A stretch of DNA of 64,000 bases. Origin: Marinobacter caseinilyticus (GTDB lineage: Bacteria > Pseudomonadota > Gammaproteobacteria > Pseudomonadales > Oleiphilaceae). The translations under genes and the position numbers were made by a program. The stretch spans positions 31,325 through 95,324 of the forward strand of contig NZ_WUQJ01000017.1 in NCBI RefSeq assembly GCF_011074955.1, written 5' to 3'. How positions within the stretch are numbered: position 1 is the stretch's first letter; every line of letters begins with the position of its first letter. Below are positions 8,042 to 19,222 of the stretch, piece after piece. The notes under the pieces were generated by a model. That model made no database searches. It had not been told where the DNA came from and worked only from the letters and a program-made list of their open reading frames with translations.

Positions 8042-10075
8042 ATGACGCATGCGAGCTCACTGAAACAACGCGATATCCTGGTGACCAGCGCCCTGCCCTA
8101 TGCCAACGGGCCAATTCATCTCGGACACCTGCTGGAATACATTCAGACCGACATCTGGGTGCGTTATCAGAAGCTGCGAGGCCACAACTGCCACTATGTG
8201 TGTGCCGACGATGCTCATGGTACTGCCATTATGCTACGGGCAGAGCGAGAAGGCATCTCCTCCGAAGAGCTGATTGCCCGTATCAACCAGGAGCACCAGG
8301 AAGACTTCAGCGGGTTTCATATCCGCTTTGACAACTACTACACCACGCATTCCGAAGAAAACCGCACGTTCTCCAGCTACATCTATAAGCAGCTGCAGGA
8401 AAACGGTCATATTGCGACCCGCAAGATCACGCAGGCGTTCGACCCCGAGAAGAATATGTTTCTCGCCGATCGTTTTATCAAGGGCACGTGCCCCAAGTGC
8501 AAAACGGAAGACCAATACGGTGACAATTGCGAGGCCTGCGGTGCGACTTACACCCCAGCAGAGCTGATCAACCCCCGCTCGGCTGTGTCCGGTGCGACCC
8601 CGATTGAAAAAGAGTCCGAGCACTACTTCTTCCGGCTGCCTGAGTTTTCCGACTTCCTGAAAGCCTGGACACGCAGCGGCACCCTGCAGCCCCAGGTGGC
8701 CAACAAGTTGGCAGAATGGCTCGATGCCGGGCTCCAGGAGTGGGATATCAGCCGCGATGCGCCCTACTTCGGTTTCGAAATCCCCGATGCGCCGGGCAAG
8801 TACTTTTATGTCTGGCTGGACGCCCCGATCGGGTACCTGGCCAGTTTTAAAAATCTGTGTGACCGAGAAGGCATCGACTTTCATCATTTCTGGAAACCTG
8901 ATTCCACTGCCGAGGTCTACCACTTTATCGGCAAGGACATCATTAACTTCCATGCCCTGTTCTGGCCCTCCATGCTCCACAGCGCCGGATACCGGACACC
9001 CAGTGCCATTTATGCCCACGGGTTTGTCACCGTCAACGGCAAGAAAATGTCCAAGTCCCGGGGCACGTTCATCATGGCAAGGACCTACCTCGACCATTTG
9101 AATCCAGAGTATCTGCGCTACTACTTTGCGGCCAAGCTCACCGGCGGCGTCGACGACATGGACCTGAACCTGGAGGATTTCGCCTTTCGCGTGAATTCAG
9201 ACCTGGTCGGCAAGGTCGTCAACATTGCGAGCCGCAGTGCCGGGTTTATCACCAAACGTTTTGACGGCCAGTTGAGCCACGTCACCGAAAACGAACTGAT
9301 GAAAACCTTTGTTGCGGCCGGCGATGAGATCGCTGAACTCTACGAGACCCGAGAATTCGGGCGTGCCATGCGGCGCATCATGGAGCTGGCGGATACCGCC
9401 AACCAGTATGTCAACGACGAGCAGCCCTGGGTGATCGCCAAGCAGGAAGGCCAGGACGACAAGCTCCAGGCGATCTGCACCAATGCCCTGAACATGTTTC
9501 ATCTTCTGATGACCTACCTGGCACCGGTGCTGCCCAAAACGGCTGAAGCGTCAGAAGCGTTTCTGAACGCATCACTCGACTGGAATAATCGCGCCACTCG
9601 ATTGGAAAACCACAGCATCCAGAAATTCAGCCCGTTGATGAGCCGGGTCGAGATGCCACAGATCGACCAGATGCTCGAGGCCTCCAGGGACGAGATGCCC
9701 GCTGCGGTGGGTGACAAGCCCGTTGAAACCCATGCCGACCCTATTGCCGATGAAATCGAATTTAGTGACTTTGCCAAAGTCGACCTCCGGGTCGCCGAAA
9801 TAGTAAAAGCGGAGCATGTGGAAGGCGCGGACAAACTGTTGCGCTTGACACTGAACATTGGTGAAGGTGAGCGCAATGTCTTTGCCGGCATCAAGTCCGC
9901 TTACACGCCGGAGCAATTGCAAGGCCGCCTGACAGTGATGGTTGCGAACCTGAAACCGCGTAAGATGAAGTTTGGACTGTCGGAAGGGATGGTGTTAGCG
10001 GCGGGTCCCGGCGGCAAGGACATTTTTATCCTGTCGCCAGATTCCGGGGCAACTCCCGGCATGCGGATTATGTAG
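8042..10075 (+). CDS. metG: methionyl-tRNA synthetase
   Basis: A 677-residue class I aminoacyl-tRNA synthetase charging tRNA-Met and initiator tRNA. It has the HIGH motif as HLGH (residues 26-29), a zinc knuckle with CPKC...CEAC, and KMSKS beginning at Lys335. An anticodon-binding helical domain follows, then a C-terminal EMAP/tRNA-binding domain (about 575-677, [14 protein letters not shown]) that dimerises the protein. Length equals the E. coli type. It lies 21 bases upstream of rnfA and may be cotranscribed with it. Confidence 0.98.
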   Translation: MTHASSLKQRDILVTSALPYANGPIHLGHLLEYIQTDIWVRYQKLRGHNCHYVCADDAHGTAIMLRAEREGISSEELIARINQEHQEDFSGFHIRFDNYYTTHSEENRTFSSYIYKQLQENGHIATRKITQAFDPEKNMFLADRFIKGTCPKCKTEDQYGDNCEACGATYTPAELINPRSAVSGATPIEKESEHYFFRLPEFSDFLKAWTRSGTLQPQVANKLAEWLDAGLQEWDISRDAPYFGFEIPDAPGKYFYVWLDAPIGYLASFKNLCDREGIDFHHFWKPDSTAEVYHFIGKDIINFHALFWPSMLHSAGYRTPSAIYAHGFVTVNGKKMSKSRGTFIMARTYLDHLNPEYLRYYFAAKLTGGVDDMDLNLEDFAFRVNSDLVGKVVNIASRSAGFITKRFDGQLSHVTENELMKTFVAAGDEIAELYETREFGRAMRRIMELADTANQYVNDEQPWVIAKQEGQDDKLQAICTNALNMFHLLMTYLAPVLPKTAEASEAFLNASLDWNNRATRLENHSIQKFSPLMSRVEMPQIDQMLEASRDEMPAAVGDKPVETHADPIADEIEFSDFAKVDLRVAEIVKAEHVEGADKLLRLTLNIGEGERNVFAGIKSAYTPEQLQGRLTVMVANLKPRKMKFGLSEGMVLAAGPGGKDIFILSPDSGATPGMRIM

Positions 10076-10096
10076 CGCGGGCAACAGCGAGCGATT

Positions 10097-10678
10097 ATGT
10101 CTGAATACCTGCTTATTCTGGTCAGCACTATCCTGGTCAATAACTTTGTGCTGGTCCAGTTTCTCGGCTTGTGCCCCTTCATGGGGGTATCCGGGAAACT
10201 GGAGACTGCCATGGGCATGTCGCTCGCGACCACGTTTGTCCTCACTCTGGCCTCGGTTTGCAGTTACCTCGCTTACACCTACCTGCTGGAACCTTTGGGC
10301 CTGGAGTTTCTCAAAACCATTACCTTTATTCTCGTGATAGCGGTGGTGGTTCAGTTCACCGAAATGGTGGTCCGCAAAACCAGTCCGCTGCTCTATCGGG
10401 TACTCGGAATTTTTCTGCCCTTGATTACAACCAACTGCGCGGTGCTGGGGGTGGCACTGCTCAATCTCAACCGTCACAACAATTTTGTGGAGTCCGTGCT
10501 CTATGGTCTGGGGGCGGCTGGCGGCTTCTCACTGGTGCTGGTGATGTTTGCTGCCATGCGGGAGCGCATCGCGGTATCCGACGTCCCAGTGGTGTTTCGC
10601 GGCGCCTCCATTGGCCTGATTACCGCGGGGTTGATGTCACTCGCGTTCCTGGGTTTCACCGGCCTGGTCAGCGTGTAA
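10097..10678 (+). CDS. rnfA: Rnf complex subunit RnfA/RsxA
   Basis: A 193-residue integral membrane subunit of the ion-translocating ferredoxin:NAD+ oxidoreductase (Rnf; Rsx in E. coli). It has six predicted helices and the conserved [14 protein letters not shown] segment; the equivalent [14 protein letters not shown] occurs in RnfE, its inverted-topology homologue. It is the first gene of rnfABCDGE, 15 bases before rnfB. Confidence 0.97.
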   Translation: MSEYLLILVSTILVNNFVLVQFLGLCPFMGVSGKLETAMGMSLATTFVLTLASVCSYLAYTYLLEPLGLEFLKTITFILVIAVVVQFTEMVVRKTSPLLYRVLGIFLPLITTNCAVLGVALLNLNRHNNFVESVLYGLGAAGGFSLVLVMFAAMRERIAVSDVPVVFRGASIGLITAGLMSLAFLGFTGLVSV

Positions 10679-10693
10679 GGGAGTGATAGCCTC

Positions 10694-11272
10694 ATGTGGA
10701 TGAACATTCTCATTGCGGTGGCCGTTCTGCTCACCATGGCGCTCATCTTCGGCGGCATCCTGGGCTATGCCGCCGAGCGATTCCGGGTTGAAGGCAACCC
10801 ATTGGTTGAGCAGATCGACTCTCTGTTGCCACAAACCCAATGCGGTCAGTGTGGCTTTCCGGGCTGCCGACCGTACGCCGAATCCATCGCCCAGGGTGAT
10901 GCCATCAATAAATGCCCACCGGGTGGCGAAGGCACCATCAAGGCGCTGGCCGACCTGCTGGACATTGAACCCCAGCCACTGGATGCCGAGCATGGGGTGG
11001 AGCAGGACAAGCGGGTCGCGGTCATTCGCGAAGACGAGTGCATCGGTTGCACCAAATGCATCCAGGCCTGCCCAGTCGATGCCATTCTTGGCGCCGCCAA
11101 ACATATGCACACGGTAATCGAAAGCGAGTGCACCGGTTGCGACCTCTGTGTTGAGCCCTGCCCGGTAGATTGCATTGATATGGTGACCCTGGAGCCGGAC
11201 ATTCGGAACTGGACCTGGAGCCCACCGGGTCAGTCCATCATAACCACCGATCGTCAGGGAGCCCATGCGTAA
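10694..11272 (+). CDS. rnfB: Rnf complex subunit RnfB, polyferredoxin
   Basis: A 192-residue electron-input subunit. An N-terminal transmembrane helix (about 4-25) is followed by a 4Fe-4S domain ([12 protein letters not shown], then CP) and a two-cluster ferredoxin domain ([12 protein letters not shown] and [12 protein letters not shown]). It passes electrons from ferredoxin or SoxR-like partners toward RnfC/G. Its stop overlaps the rnfC start (TAATG), indicating coupling. Confidence 0.97.
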   Translation: MWMNILIAVAVLLTMALIFGGILGYAAERFRVEGNPLVEQIDSLLPQTQCGQCGFPGCRPYAESIAQGDAINKCPPGGEGTIKALADLLDIEPQPLDAEHGVEQDKRVAVIREDECIGCTKCIQACPVDAILGAAKHMHTVIESECTGCDLCVEPCPVDCIDMVTLEPDIRNWTWSPPGQSIITTDRQGAHA

Positions 11273-13068
11273 TGCGCAAGCTTTGGGATTTCTCCGGTGG
11301 TATACACCCACCCGAGCATAAACATCAATCAACCACTCGCCCCATTCAACCGGCCGGGCTGCCGGACATCCTCATTCTGCCGCTGCAACAGCACATAGGC
11401 TCGCCTGCGGAGACCCAGGTGGCGGCGGGCGACAGGGTGCTCAAGGGCGATTGCCTGGCTGGGGCCATCGGCACCATGGGCGTGCCGGTGCACGCGCCCA
11501 CGTCCGGCACCATCGAATCGGTATCGAAACATCCTGTGCCGCACCCCTCTGGCATGGTGGACTGGTGCATCACCCTGAAACCGGACGGCGAGGACTGCTG
11601 GGGCGAGCGACTGCCGTTAATCAATTATACCCGCCACGAGCGCACCGCCGTACTTGGCAGAATTCGTGACGCCGGCGTTGTCGGACTGGGCGGGGCGGGG
11701 TTCCCAACCAATATCAAACTGCGCCCGCCGCGTCGGGACAAAGTCGATACACTGATCCTGAACGGCGCGGAGTGCGAGCCCTACATCACCGCCGACGATA
11801 TGTTGATGCGCGAGCACGCAGCCGATGTTGTATCGGGTCTGAACATCATGGCCTGGTTGCTGCAACCCGAACGCTGCGTCATCGGGGTTGAAGACAACAA
11901 ACCGGAGGCGATAGCGGCGCTTCAGGCGGCCGCCAAAGACACATTGATTGATGTGGTGGTGATTCCGACCAAATACCCTTCCGGCGGTGAAAAACAGCTG
12001 ATCCAGATTCTGACCGGCCTCGAAGTGCCCCACAATGGCATCCCTGCAGATATTGGCGTGATGTGCCAGAACGTCGGCACCGCCGTGGCCGTTTGCCGCG
12101 CCGTTGTTCACGGCGAGCCGCTGATATCCCGCATCACCTCGGTGACCGGCGAGGCCGTCAGCAATCCAGGGAATTACGCGGTGCGGCTGGGCACCCCGGT
12201 GCGCTATCTGCTCGACCAGGCCGGGGTGGACGCGCAGCGACTGGAGCGCCTGGTGCTGGGCGGGCCGATGATGGGGTACACCCTGCAAAGTACCGACATT
12301 CCAATCGTAAAGACCACCAACTGCATCATCGCCGCGGCCAGGGGTGAATTGCCAGAGCCACCCCCGGAGCAACCCTGCATACGCTGTGGCGCCTGTGCGG
12401 AAGCCTGCCCCATGGCGTTGCTGCCGCAGCAACTGTTTTGGTACAGCAAAGCGCAAGAATTTGAAAAAGCGGAGCATCAGAATCTGTTCGATTGCATTGA
12501 ATGTGGTGCCTGCTCCTATGTTTGCCCGAGCAGCATCCCTCTGGTTCAGTACTACCGCTTCGCCAAGGGCGAAATTCGTACCCAGCGCGCGGAGCACCTT
12601 AAGGCCGATCGCGCACGGGTGCGATTTGAAGCTCGTCAGGCGCGCCTGGAACGCGAGCAAGCTGAGAAGGAGGCCCGCCGGCAGGAGCGCGCCCGTGCGG
12701 CTGCCGAAAGCCAGCTTCAGAAAAAACAGGCGGCGCAATCGGCACCGTCAGACGACCGGGCTGCGCGCGCTGTCGCGGTGCAGCAGGCACTGGCCCGAAA
12801 AAGTGAGCAAGTCAAAGCCAAGTTCCCTGCCGCGACGGTCGATGGCAGCGAAACGCCCGACTTGCAGGTTCTGGAGCAACAACGGGACCAGGCCCGTGAA
12901 AAACTGGCAACCATGAAAACGATGCTCGCCGATGCCCGAACGGCGGACGCTGACAACGTCGATAAACTGGAACGGGCAGTCACAAAAAATATAGAGCGTG
13001 TCAAACGGGCTGAGGACGCAGTCAAAGCCGCTCAGCCACCGGCAACGGACACCACGGAACAACCATGA
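11272..13068 (+). CDS. rnfC: Rnf complex subunit RnfC
   Basis: A 598-residue peripheral subunit holding the NADH/FMN site, homologous to NuoF. The Gly-rich [13 protein letters not shown] loop is near residues 142-154. Two 4Fe-4S sites follow: Cys369/372/375/379 ([12 protein letters not shown]) and Cys408/411/414/418 ([12 protein letters not shown]). From about residue 445 the protein becomes an Ala/Arg/Glu/Gln-rich, probably coiled-coil tail of about 150 residues. Gammaproteobacterial RnfC tails of this type vary greatly in length. Overlaps on both sides tie it to rnfB and rnfD. Confidence 0.96.
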   Translation: MRKLWDFSGGIHPPEHKHQSTTRPIQPAGLPDILILPLQQHIGSPAETQVAAGDRVLKGDCLAGAIGTMGVPVHAPTSGTIESVSKHPVPHPSGMVDWCITLKPDGEDCWGERLPLINYTRHERTAVLGRIRDAGVVGLGGAGFPTNIKLRPPRRDKVDTLILNGAECEPYITADDMLMREHAADVVSGLNIMAWLLQPERCVIGVEDNKPEAIAALQAAAKDTLIDVVVIPTKYPSGGEKQLIQILTGLEVPHNGIPADIGVMCQNVGTAVAVCRAVVHGEPLISRITSVTGEAVSNPGNYAVRLGTPVRYLLDQAGVDAQRLERLVLGGPMMGYTLQSTDIPIVKTTNCIIAAARGELPEPPPEQPCIRCGACAEACPMALLPQQLFWYSKAQEFEKAEHQNLFDCIECGACSYVCPSSIPLVQYYRFAKGEIRTQRAEHLKADRARVRFEARQARLEREQAEKEARRQERARAAAESQLQKKQAAQSAPSDDRAARAVAVQQALARKSEQVKAKFPAATVDGSETPDLQVLEQQRDQAREKLATMKTMLADARTADADNVDKLERAVTKNIERVKRAEDAVKAAQPPATDTTEQP

Positions 13069-14117
13069 CCCTACGACAGCAATCTTCGCCACACACCCGG
13101 TCCGCCCGCTCAACCTCCCGGGTCATGCTTTGGGTCATACTGGCCACCCTCCCCGGCCTTGCCGTTCAGACCGTGTTTTTTGGCTGGGGCAATCTGATCA
13201 ACGTGATCTGGTGTGTCGCCCTCGCCATCGTCGCCGAGGCTGCAGTGCTGAAGCTCAGGCAGCGACCGCTGGCGTTCTGCCTATCGGATAACACCGCGGC
13301 TGTCACCGGACTGCTGCTGGGCCTTGCATTGCCCCCGTTAACCCCTTGGTGGGTGTCATTGGTAGCGGTATTCGCCGCGATTGTTATGGCCAAGCAACTT
13401 TATGGTGGCCTTGGCTCCAACCCTTTTAACCCGGCCATGGTGGGCTATGCCCTGGTGCTGGTCTCGTTTCCTGTGGCCATGACGACCACCTGGGCGGCAC
13501 CGGCCGGTCTGTGGCACAGCGCACCCGGTTTTACCGAAACGCTGGGCCTTATCCTGCACGGTCAACACTCGGTCATCGATGCCTACACCATGGCGACGCC
13601 TCTGGACGTCTATAAGCACGACATAGGCAGCCTGATCGCCGAAGAAGTCAGACAACACCCGACGTTTGGTGAAGGCGTGGCGAAGGGCTGGGAGTGGGTG
13701 AACGCCGCGTTTTTGGCCGGCGGTATCGGCCTGATTGCGCTCCGGATCATCACCTGGCACATTCCAGCCAGTGTTCTGGCAGCACTCGGTATCATGAGCC
13801 TGGCCTTCGGCAGCAACGAAGACCTTCATGCCCCACTGACACTGCATCTGTTGGCGGGGGCGACCATGCTGGGGGCCTTCTTTATCGCCACCGATCCGGT
13901 ATCGGCGGCGACCAGCCCTCTGGGCAAGCTGATTTATGGCGCCGGCATCGGCGTTCTGCTCTATGTCATCCGTACTTGGGGCAGTTACCCGGACGCCGTT
14001 GCTTTCGCGGTTCTGCTGATGAATTTTGCGGTGCCTTTCATCGATCACTACACCCCGCCACGAACCTACGGCCACCGCAAGGCCCGGCGCGGGATTGCAA
14101 CCAAGGCGTCGGGGTAA
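13065..14117 (+). CDS. rnfD: Rnf complex subunit RnfD
   Basis: A 350-residue membrane subunit homologous to NqrB, with about nine to ten helices. It carries covalently bound FMN, normally on a Thr in an SxTxAT-type motif; the candidate here is TMATP in [15 protein letters not shown] (about residue 178). The start overlaps the rnfC stop by four bases (ATGA). Length is normal. Confidence 0.96.
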   Translation: MTLRQQSSPHTRSARSTSRVMLWVILATLPGLAVQTVFFGWGNLINVIWCVALAIVAEAAVLKLRQRPLAFCLSDNTAAVTGLLLGLALPPLTPWWVSLVAVFAAIVMAKQLYGGLGSNPFNPAMVGYALVLVSFPVAMTTTWAAPAGLWHSAPGFTETLGLILHGQHSVIDAYTMATPLDVYKHDIGSLIAEEVRQHPTFGEGVAKGWEWVNAAFLAGGIGLIALRIITWHIPASVLAALGIMSLAFGSNEDLHAPLTLHLLAGATMLGAFFIATDPVSAATSPLGKLIYGAGIGVLLYVIRTWGSYPDAVAFAVLLMNFAVPFIDHYTPPRTYGHRKARRGIATKASG

Positions 14118-14122
14118 TCACG

Positions 14123-14752
14123 GTGGCTATTAAACGCTCAATCATTCGAAACGCTCTGGGACTGGGGCTGTTTGCAATTATCACTGCGGGCATCATTGCC
14201 GTGACTCAGGCGGTAACAGCCGAGCGAATCGCCGAACAGACCCGCAAAGCGGAAGCGGCAGCATTGTTCGACATCATTCCTGAGCGGCAACACGACAATG
14301 ACCTGCTCTCTGATACCGTGACCTTGCCACCGTCGCCACTATTGGGCACCGGTGATATTGGCCACGGCTGGGTCGCTCGCCAGAATGACCAACCGGTAGG
14401 TGTTATCCTGCCGGTCATGGCCCCAGACGGATACTCTGGCAACATTCGCTTGTTAGTGGGCATTGGGCACGACACCCAGGTACTGGGTGTGCGAGTGACG
14501 AGCCATCGCGAGACGCCCGGACTTGGCGATAAAATCGAGCTCCGAAAATCCAGCTGGGTGCGCACTTTCGATGGCCGCTCATTGGGCGATCCCGCCCCCG
14601 AACAATGGACCGTTGCCAAAAATGGCGGCGCCTTTGATCAATTTACCGGAGCGACCATTACGCCTCGGGCGGTGGTCAAGGCCGTCAAAAAAGCTCTGAT
14701 CTATTTTGATAACCATCAAGGTACGCTCCTGTCTGATACGAGCAACCAATAA
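14123..14752 (+). CDS. rnfG: Rnf complex subunit RnfG
   Basis: A 209-residue subunit with one N-terminal helix ([21 protein letters not shown]) and a periplasmic FMN-binding domain. FMN is attached covalently to the Thr of the S/TGAT motif, seen here as [11 protein letters not shown] near residue 177. The start is GTG at 14123, five bases after the rnfD stop, with GGGGT upstream; the same frame is open further 5' but that part only overlaps rnfD. Confidence 0.93.
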   Translation: MAIKRSIIRNALGLGLFAIITAGIIAVTQAVTAERIAEQTRKAEAAALFDIIPERQHDNDLLSDTVTLPPSPLLGTGDIGHGWVARQNDQPVGVILPVMAPDGYSGNIRLLVGIGHDTQVLGVRVTSHRETPGLGDKIELRKSSWVRTFDGRSLGDPAPEQWTVAKNGGAFDQFTGATITPRAVVKAVKKALIYFDNHQGTLLSDTSNQ

Positions 14753-14766
14753 CCGGACCTCACGCA

Positions 14767-15483
14767 ATGGCTACAAAAACGAACGCTGAGATCATCAAGG
14801 ACGGTCTTTGGACCAATAATCCCGCCCTGGTGCAGGTACTGGGACTTTGCCCCTTGTTGGCGGTCACCAGCACGGTGGTGAATGCGATTGGCCTTGGGCT
14901 TGCTACGTTGATGGTGCTGGTGGGCTCCAACCTGGCGGTATCGCTGATCCGGAATTTCGTGTCGGAATCGGTGCGGCTACCCGCCTTTGTGATGATTATT
15001 GCCTCCTATGTCACCTGCGCTGAATTGCTGATGCAAGCCTACACCTACGAGCTGTACCAGATTCTCGGTATTTTTATCCCGCTGATCGTCACCAATTGCG
15101 CCATCCTTGGCCGCGCCGATGCGTTTGCCTCCAAGAACGCTCCCGGACCTGCCATTCTGGACGGCATCATGATGGGCGTTGGTTTTTTGCTGGTACTGAT
15201 GGTGCTTGGGGCAATGCGCGAACTGCTGGGCCAAGGCACCCTGTTCGCCGGCATGGACCTGCTGCTGGGGCCTGCGGCCGCCGACTGGGTCGTCAGGCCC
15301 ATTGCGGAATATCCAGACATGCTGTTCATGGTGTTACCGCCAGGCGCATTTGTCGGGCTCGGCCTGCTCATTGCGATCAAGAATGGCATCGACCAGCGTA
15401 TAAAAACACGGCAACTGGCCCGCGCCGACGTAGCCGGGCCGACTGGATCCAAACGAGTTCGGGTAACAGGAAACGTGTCGTAA
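14767..15483 (+). CDS. rnfE: Rnf complex subunit RnfE
   Basis: A 238-residue integral membrane subunit paralogous to RnfA, with about six helices and the signature [17 protein letters not shown]. With RnfA it forms the membrane core around a shared iron centre. It lies 14 bases after rnfG and 13 bases before nth, so nth is part of the same transcript. The C-terminal tail is polar and positively charged. Confidence 0.97.
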   Translation: MATKTNAEIIKDGLWTNNPALVQVLGLCPLLAVTSTVVNAIGLGLATLMVLVGSNLAVSLIRNFVSESVRLPAFVMIIASYVTCAELLMQAYTYELYQILGIFIPLIVTNCAILGRADAFASKNAPGPAILDGIMMGVGFLLVLMVLGAMRELLGQGTLFAGMDLLLGPAAADWVVRPIAEYPDMLFMVLPPGAFVGLGLLIAIKNGIDQRIKTRQLARADVAGPTGSKRVRVTGNVS

Positions 15484-15496
15484 TGACGGTAAAGAC

Positions 15497-16138
15497 ATGA
15501 ACAAACAGAAACGAATAGAAATTTTTGAACGGTTACGCGCGGCGAACCCAACGCCAACGACAGAACTGGCCTACAACTCGATATTTGAATTACTGATTTC
15601 GGTCATTCTCTCGGCTCAGGCCACCGATGTGGGCGTCAACAAAGCCACCGCCAAGCTGTACCCAGTCGCCAACACACCAGAGAGCATTTTGGCGTTGGGC
15701 GTAGACGGCCTGAAAGACTACATCAAGACCATTGGCCTGTTTAACAGCAAGGCTGAAAATGTCATCAAGACCTGTCGCGCGCTGATTGAACATCATGGCA
15801 GCCAGGTTCCGGATACCCGGGAGGCTTTGGAAGCCTTGCCGGGTGTCGGGCGCAAGACCGCTAATGTGGTGTTGAACACCGCATTCGGTCAACCGGCGAT
15901 GGCGGTGGACACTCATATATTTCGAGTCGCCAATCGCACGGGCATTGCTCCCGGCAAGAATGTACTTGAAGTGGAAAAGCGACTGATGCGTTTGGTGCCC
16001 AAAGAATTTCTACTGGACGCCCATCACTGGCTTATTTTGCACGGTCGATACACCTGCACCGCCAGAAAGCCCCGCTGCGGGGCGTGTATCATTGAAGATC
16101 TTTGTGAATTCAAGCACAAACGGGACTACCTGGAATAA
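15497..16138 (+). CDS. nth: endonuclease III
   Basis: A 213-residue bifunctional DNA glycosylase/AP lyase removing oxidised pyrimidines in base-excision repair. The helix-hairpin-helix LPGVGRKTA contains catalytic Lys120, and Asp138 follows in AVDTH. The 4Fe-4S ligands Cys187, Cys194, Cys197 and Cys203 keep the same spacing and numbering as the E. coli protein. The rnf-nth linkage is the classic gammaproteobacterial arrangement. Confidence 0.98.
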   Translation: MNKQKRIEIFERLRAANPTPTTELAYNSIFELLISVILSAQATDVGVNKATAKLYPVANTPESILALGVDGLKDYIKTIGLFNSKAENVIKTCRALIEHHGSQVPDTREALEALPGVGRKTANVVLNTAFGQPAMAVDTHIFRVANRTGIAPGKNVLEVEKRLMRLVPKEFLLDAHHWLILHGRYTCTARKPRCGACIIEDLCEFKHKRDYLE

Positions 16139-16154
16139 CTCGGCATTCAACGTA

Positions 16155-16186
16155 AAGGCTGCAGGCCGGACAAGACCTGCAGCCTT
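16155..16186. terminator. hairpin between convergent genes
   Basis: An 11-bp perfect stem (aaggctgcagg / cctgcagcctt) with a 10-base loop lies between the converging nth and chalcone isomerase-like genes. It has no T-run, so it may be a weak terminator or mRNA-end stabiliser for either strand. Confidence 0.5.
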
Positions 16187-16193
16187 ACCCGGC

Positions 16194-16766
16194 TTAACGC
16201 TGGCCGAGCATTTTCTCTTTCAGATCCTTCTGGGCTGGCTGCTCCGACAACCAAATACCGAACAGCGCTTTTTTAAACTCAAGGCCAGCAATCTGGCCTC
16301 GTTTGTTGCCATTTTTCATGACCTTGACGCCCGCAGCCGGGACGTAGACCAGGTCAAATACGTCACCCTCTTTTATTTCTTCTTCGAAAACCTTCATGAA
16401 AGTGTCAATTTCAGCTTTGATCGGCGCGGTATTGCCGCCGGTCGAGTTTTCGAAGCCTTCCATGGTCGCCGAGACCATACGCTCACTGGTGATCATGCCT
16501 GAGATAATGTGCAGAGTGATCGCCTGGGGCTCATCGGCTTCAATAATTTTCTGAGCGTCACCGCTGGTGTTGGACACATACAAACCGCCAACATACAGGT
16601 CCATAAACCATTTCGAGCGCGTGCCCGCACCTTTTAACGTCAGCTCTGAGCTATCGGCTGACAGGGTGTCCGGTACATCGACGCCTTCAATCGTAAGAGC
16701 ATACGCAGGTGCGCAGAGGGCTGCCGTTAATAAGCAGGCTGACAGTGTTGATAGGGCCTTGTTCAT
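16194..16766 (-). CDS. chalcone isomerase-like exported protein
   Basis: A 190-residue protein with a signal peptide (MNKALSTLSACLLTAALCAPAYA, cleavage near 23) and a chalcone isomerase-like domain (ELTLKGAGTRSKWFMDLYVGGLYV). The bacterial exported members have no known flavonoid substrate and may bind fatty acids or act as structural envelope proteins; this is inference. It stands alone, converging with nth and followed upstream by the rpoS terminator region. Confidence 0.82.
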   Translation of the reverse strand: MNKALSTLSACLLTAALCAPAYALTIEGVDVPDTLSADSSELTLKGAGTRSKWFMDLYVGGLYVSNTSGDAQKIIEADEPQAITLHIISGMITSERMVSATMEGFENSTGGNTAPIKAEIDTFMKVFEEEIKEGDVFDLVYVPAAGVKVMKNGNKRGQIAGLEFKKALFGIWLSEQPAQKDLKEKMLGQR

Positions 16767-16903
16767 CGTCCATTCCTTTTGATTCGTTATTATTACGTTG
16801 TGTTTACTGCACTAACGGTCGACACCTTGTTCCACGTTAGCGACCCGATTTTATCAGCCCACTCAGTCACTCAATATAACCTGGTTCTCATTTGGCAAAG
16901 CAC

Positions 16904-16938
16904 AAAAAAACCGGTCAGCAAAACTGACCGGTTTTTTT
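16904..16938 (-). terminator. Rho-independent terminator after rpoS
   Basis: An 8-bp GC-rich stem (ccggtcag / ctgaccgg) with loop caaaa, flanked by seven A on one side and seven T on the other. On the minus strand it gives a stem plus U-run 15 bases after the rpoS stop. It would work in both orientations. Confidence 0.92.
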
Positions 16939-16952
16939 GAGGAGCGACAGGA

Positions 16953-17960
16953 TTATTTAAAAAGCATACTTCCGGACAGCCCTTCCTTCTCCAGAATCTC
17001 GCGCAGGCGGCGTAACGCTTCCACTTGAATCTGACGAACTCGCTCGCGAGTCAAGCCGATTTCCTGCCCGACTTCTTCCAACGTACTGGTCTGGTACCCT
17101 CGCAAACCAAAACGTCTGGACAGTACTTCCTGCTGCTTGTCACTGAGCTGGTCAATCCAGTTTTCAATACAGCTCCGCATATTGTTATCCTGCAACTGAT
17201 CCGCAGGGTCTTGCGCCGCTTCATCGGCCACTGTATCCAGTAAAGATTTTTCACCACCGCCGCCGATCGGCGTATCAACCGATGCCACCCGCTCGTTCAA
17301 GCCAAGCATGCGTTTTACATCCGAGACCGGCTTGTCAACCATCTGCGCAATCTCTTCCGCTGACGGTTCATGGTCAAGTTTCTGGGTCAGTTCCCGCGCT
17401 GCGCGCAAGTACAGATTTAATTCTTTGACCACATGAATCGGCAGCCGGATGGTACGGGTCTGATTCATTATGGCCCGCTCAATAGTCTGACGGATCCACC
17501 AGGTAGCGTAGGTCGAGAACCGGAAGCCACGTTCCGGATCGAACTTTTCCACCGCACGAATCAGACCCAGGTTACCCTCTTCAATCAGGTCGAGCAGGGT
17601 TAACCCTCGGTTAACATAGCGGCGCGCAATTTTAACCACCAACCGCAGGTTACTCTCAATCATGCGTTTGCGGCCGGAATCCTCTCCCTTGCGGGCGAGG
17701 CGGGCAAAATAGACTTCTTCTTCTGGTGTGAGGAGTGGCGAGAAGCCAATTTCATTGAGGTAAAGCTGAGTGGCATCTAACTGCTTTTGAGCGCCAAAAT
17801 AGCGCCCGGTGGCACTACGGGAGGGAAATTCGGGTTTTTCCACTCCACCATCGGCAACCGGAGTGTCCTTCTCCTCGGCTTCGGCCGTTACAACGTCATC
17901 GTCTGAATCTTCGGTGTCTGAAACACGATCTATAATGAGCTCTTCATTTTCTGCTGACAT
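16953..17960 (-). CDS. rpoS: RNA polymerase sigma factor RpoS
   Basis: A 335-residue sigma-38, master regulator of stationary phase and general stress. It has an acidic N-terminus, region 1.2 from about 60 ([11 protein letters not shown]), region 2 ([17 protein letters not shown]), region 3 and region 4 ([19 protein letters not shown]). The start is ATG 17960 with TAGGAA upstream; a TTG seven codons earlier is also in frame. It follows nlpD with a 184-base gap, where the main rpoS promoter is usually found within or after nlpD. Confidence 0.98.
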   Translation of the reverse strand: MSAENEELIIDRVSDTEDSDDDVVTAEAEEKDTPVADGGVEKPEFPSRSATGRYFGAQKQLDATQLYLNEIGFSPLLTPEEEVYFARLARKGEDSGRKRMIESNLRLVVKIARRYVNRGLTLLDLIEEGNLGLIRAVEKFDPERGFRFSTYATWWIRQTIERAIMNQTRTIRLPIHVVKELNLYLRAARELTQKLDHEPSAEEIAQMVDKPVSDVKRMLGLNERVASVDTPIGGGGEKSLLDTVADEAAQDPADQLQDNNMRSCIENWIDQLSDKQQEVLSRRFGLRGYQTSTLEEVGQEIGLTRERVRQIQVEALRRLREILEKEGLSGSMLFK

Positions 17961-18144
17961 ATTCCTAGCCCCGCCTTGCAATGACCCTTTATTTTCAGCC
18001 CACTGGTTTTTATTATCGTGAGCGCCTGCTGGTTCTTATGTCGAATTTCTTTTATCAGGACGTTTTTCGGGCCAGTCGTCTCACGACTGACTTGTTATTA
18101 TTAGTTTTGCTGTCCAAGTCACTCATTGCTTCAGTGCCGGTAAC

Positions 18145-18981
18145 CTATCGCGGAGGCAGATAAGGCATCGGATCCACAGGATTACCATCCCGTCGAATTT
18201 CAAAGTGTAGCTTGCTTCGATCCGTCCCACTGCTACCAAGCTCTGCAATCGTTTGACCGGCTTTTACACTCTCCCCCTCATTCACAAGAATTTTCCGATT
18301 GTGTGCGTAAGCGCTCAGAAAATTCTCGTTATGGTTCACTATGATCAGATTACCGTAACCAAGCAACCCATTCCCTGCATACACCACATTACCGGATGCG
18401 GCAGCTCGAATGGGATCACCCGAATTCCCGGCAATATCAACACCCTTGTTGACTTTGCCCGATGTCGAAAATCCTGCAAGTACGGTGCCAACGTGAGGCC
18501 AGCGCCACTCTATCCCGGATACCGTCTGACGCTGTTCGGGTAGCGGCTGACTTCGGACCGGCGCTTTCTCTACGCGTGGGGCTCGAGCGGGCGTTACTTT
18601 TCTTGTGGGCTTGGCAATGGGCTGGGAGGGTTGCGACGCAACATAGGGGGAGCGACCGGACGGTTCGGAGCCGCGCAGATCAAGACGCAGTACCCGCCCT
18701 GCTTTTACCTGATAGGGCGGCTTGATGCCATTGGCATTGCCAAGTTCACGGTAATCACGGCCGTACCGCCAGGCTATGCTGTACAGGGTCTCGCCTGATT
18801 TGACCACATGGCGCCCCCAATACACGGGTGGATTGTAGCCGTCATCCTGAAAAATTTCAGTCGTATTGCAGCCGGCGACGAACAACATCAGAAGAAAAAC
18901 GAAACTGAGCCGGCCAAGGCGCTTTGTGATTCCCGATGGCCGTATTGGACACTTGGCCCTCGCCTTCGACAACGGAGCCAT
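18145..18981 (-). CDS. nlpD: NlpD, LysM/degenerate LytM lipoprotein
   Basis: A 278-residue outer-membrane lipoprotein that activates the amidase AmiC during septal peptidoglycan splitting. It has a signal with lipobox VAGC, a LysM domain (VKSGETLYSIAWRYGRDYRELGNANGI) and a C-terminal M23 domain. The peptidase site is degenerate: the first metal His is replaced in NKGVDIAG and the HxH becomes KLHF, so it should be catalytically inactive like E. coli NlpD. The start at 18981 is preceded only by weak CAGGG; a start 13 codons earlier is possible. Confidence 0.94.
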   Translation of the reverse strand: MAPLSKARAKCPIRPSGITKRLGRLSFVFLLMLFVAGCNTTEIFQDDGYNPPVYWGRHVVKSGETLYSIAWRYGRDYRELGNANGIKPPYQVKAGRVLRLDLRGSEPSGRSPYVASQPSQPIAKPTRKVTPARAPRVEKAPVRSQPLPEQRQTVSGIEWRWPHVGTVLAGFSTSGKVNKGVDIAGNSGDPIRAAASGNVVYAGNGLLGYGNLIIVNHNENFLSAYAHNRKILVNEGESVKAGQTIAELGSSGTDRSKLHFEIRRDGNPVDPMPYLPPR

Positions 18982-19222
18982 GGGCAAACCCTGTAAATCC
19001 ACCTGGCTGACCAAAAACACGGGTATATGTATCGCCTTTTTTATGTCGAATTCATATTAAAAATGGTGCGCTTTCTAAGATAGTCACGATAACTTGCTAA
19101 TTTATTGCACATTTTGTGTGCATTTCCAAGTTACCTTTGCACCATCAGTGTTACCGCCAGGAACATCATTCGTGACAAAAAAGTAACACTGCGTCGCAGT
19201 TCAGGTGTGATGTGGCACTCAC

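Noticed and set aside
11617..12738. 373-codon frame antisense to rnfC
   Set aside because: Shadow frame; rnfC on the other strand has all Fe-S motifs and overlapping neighbours.
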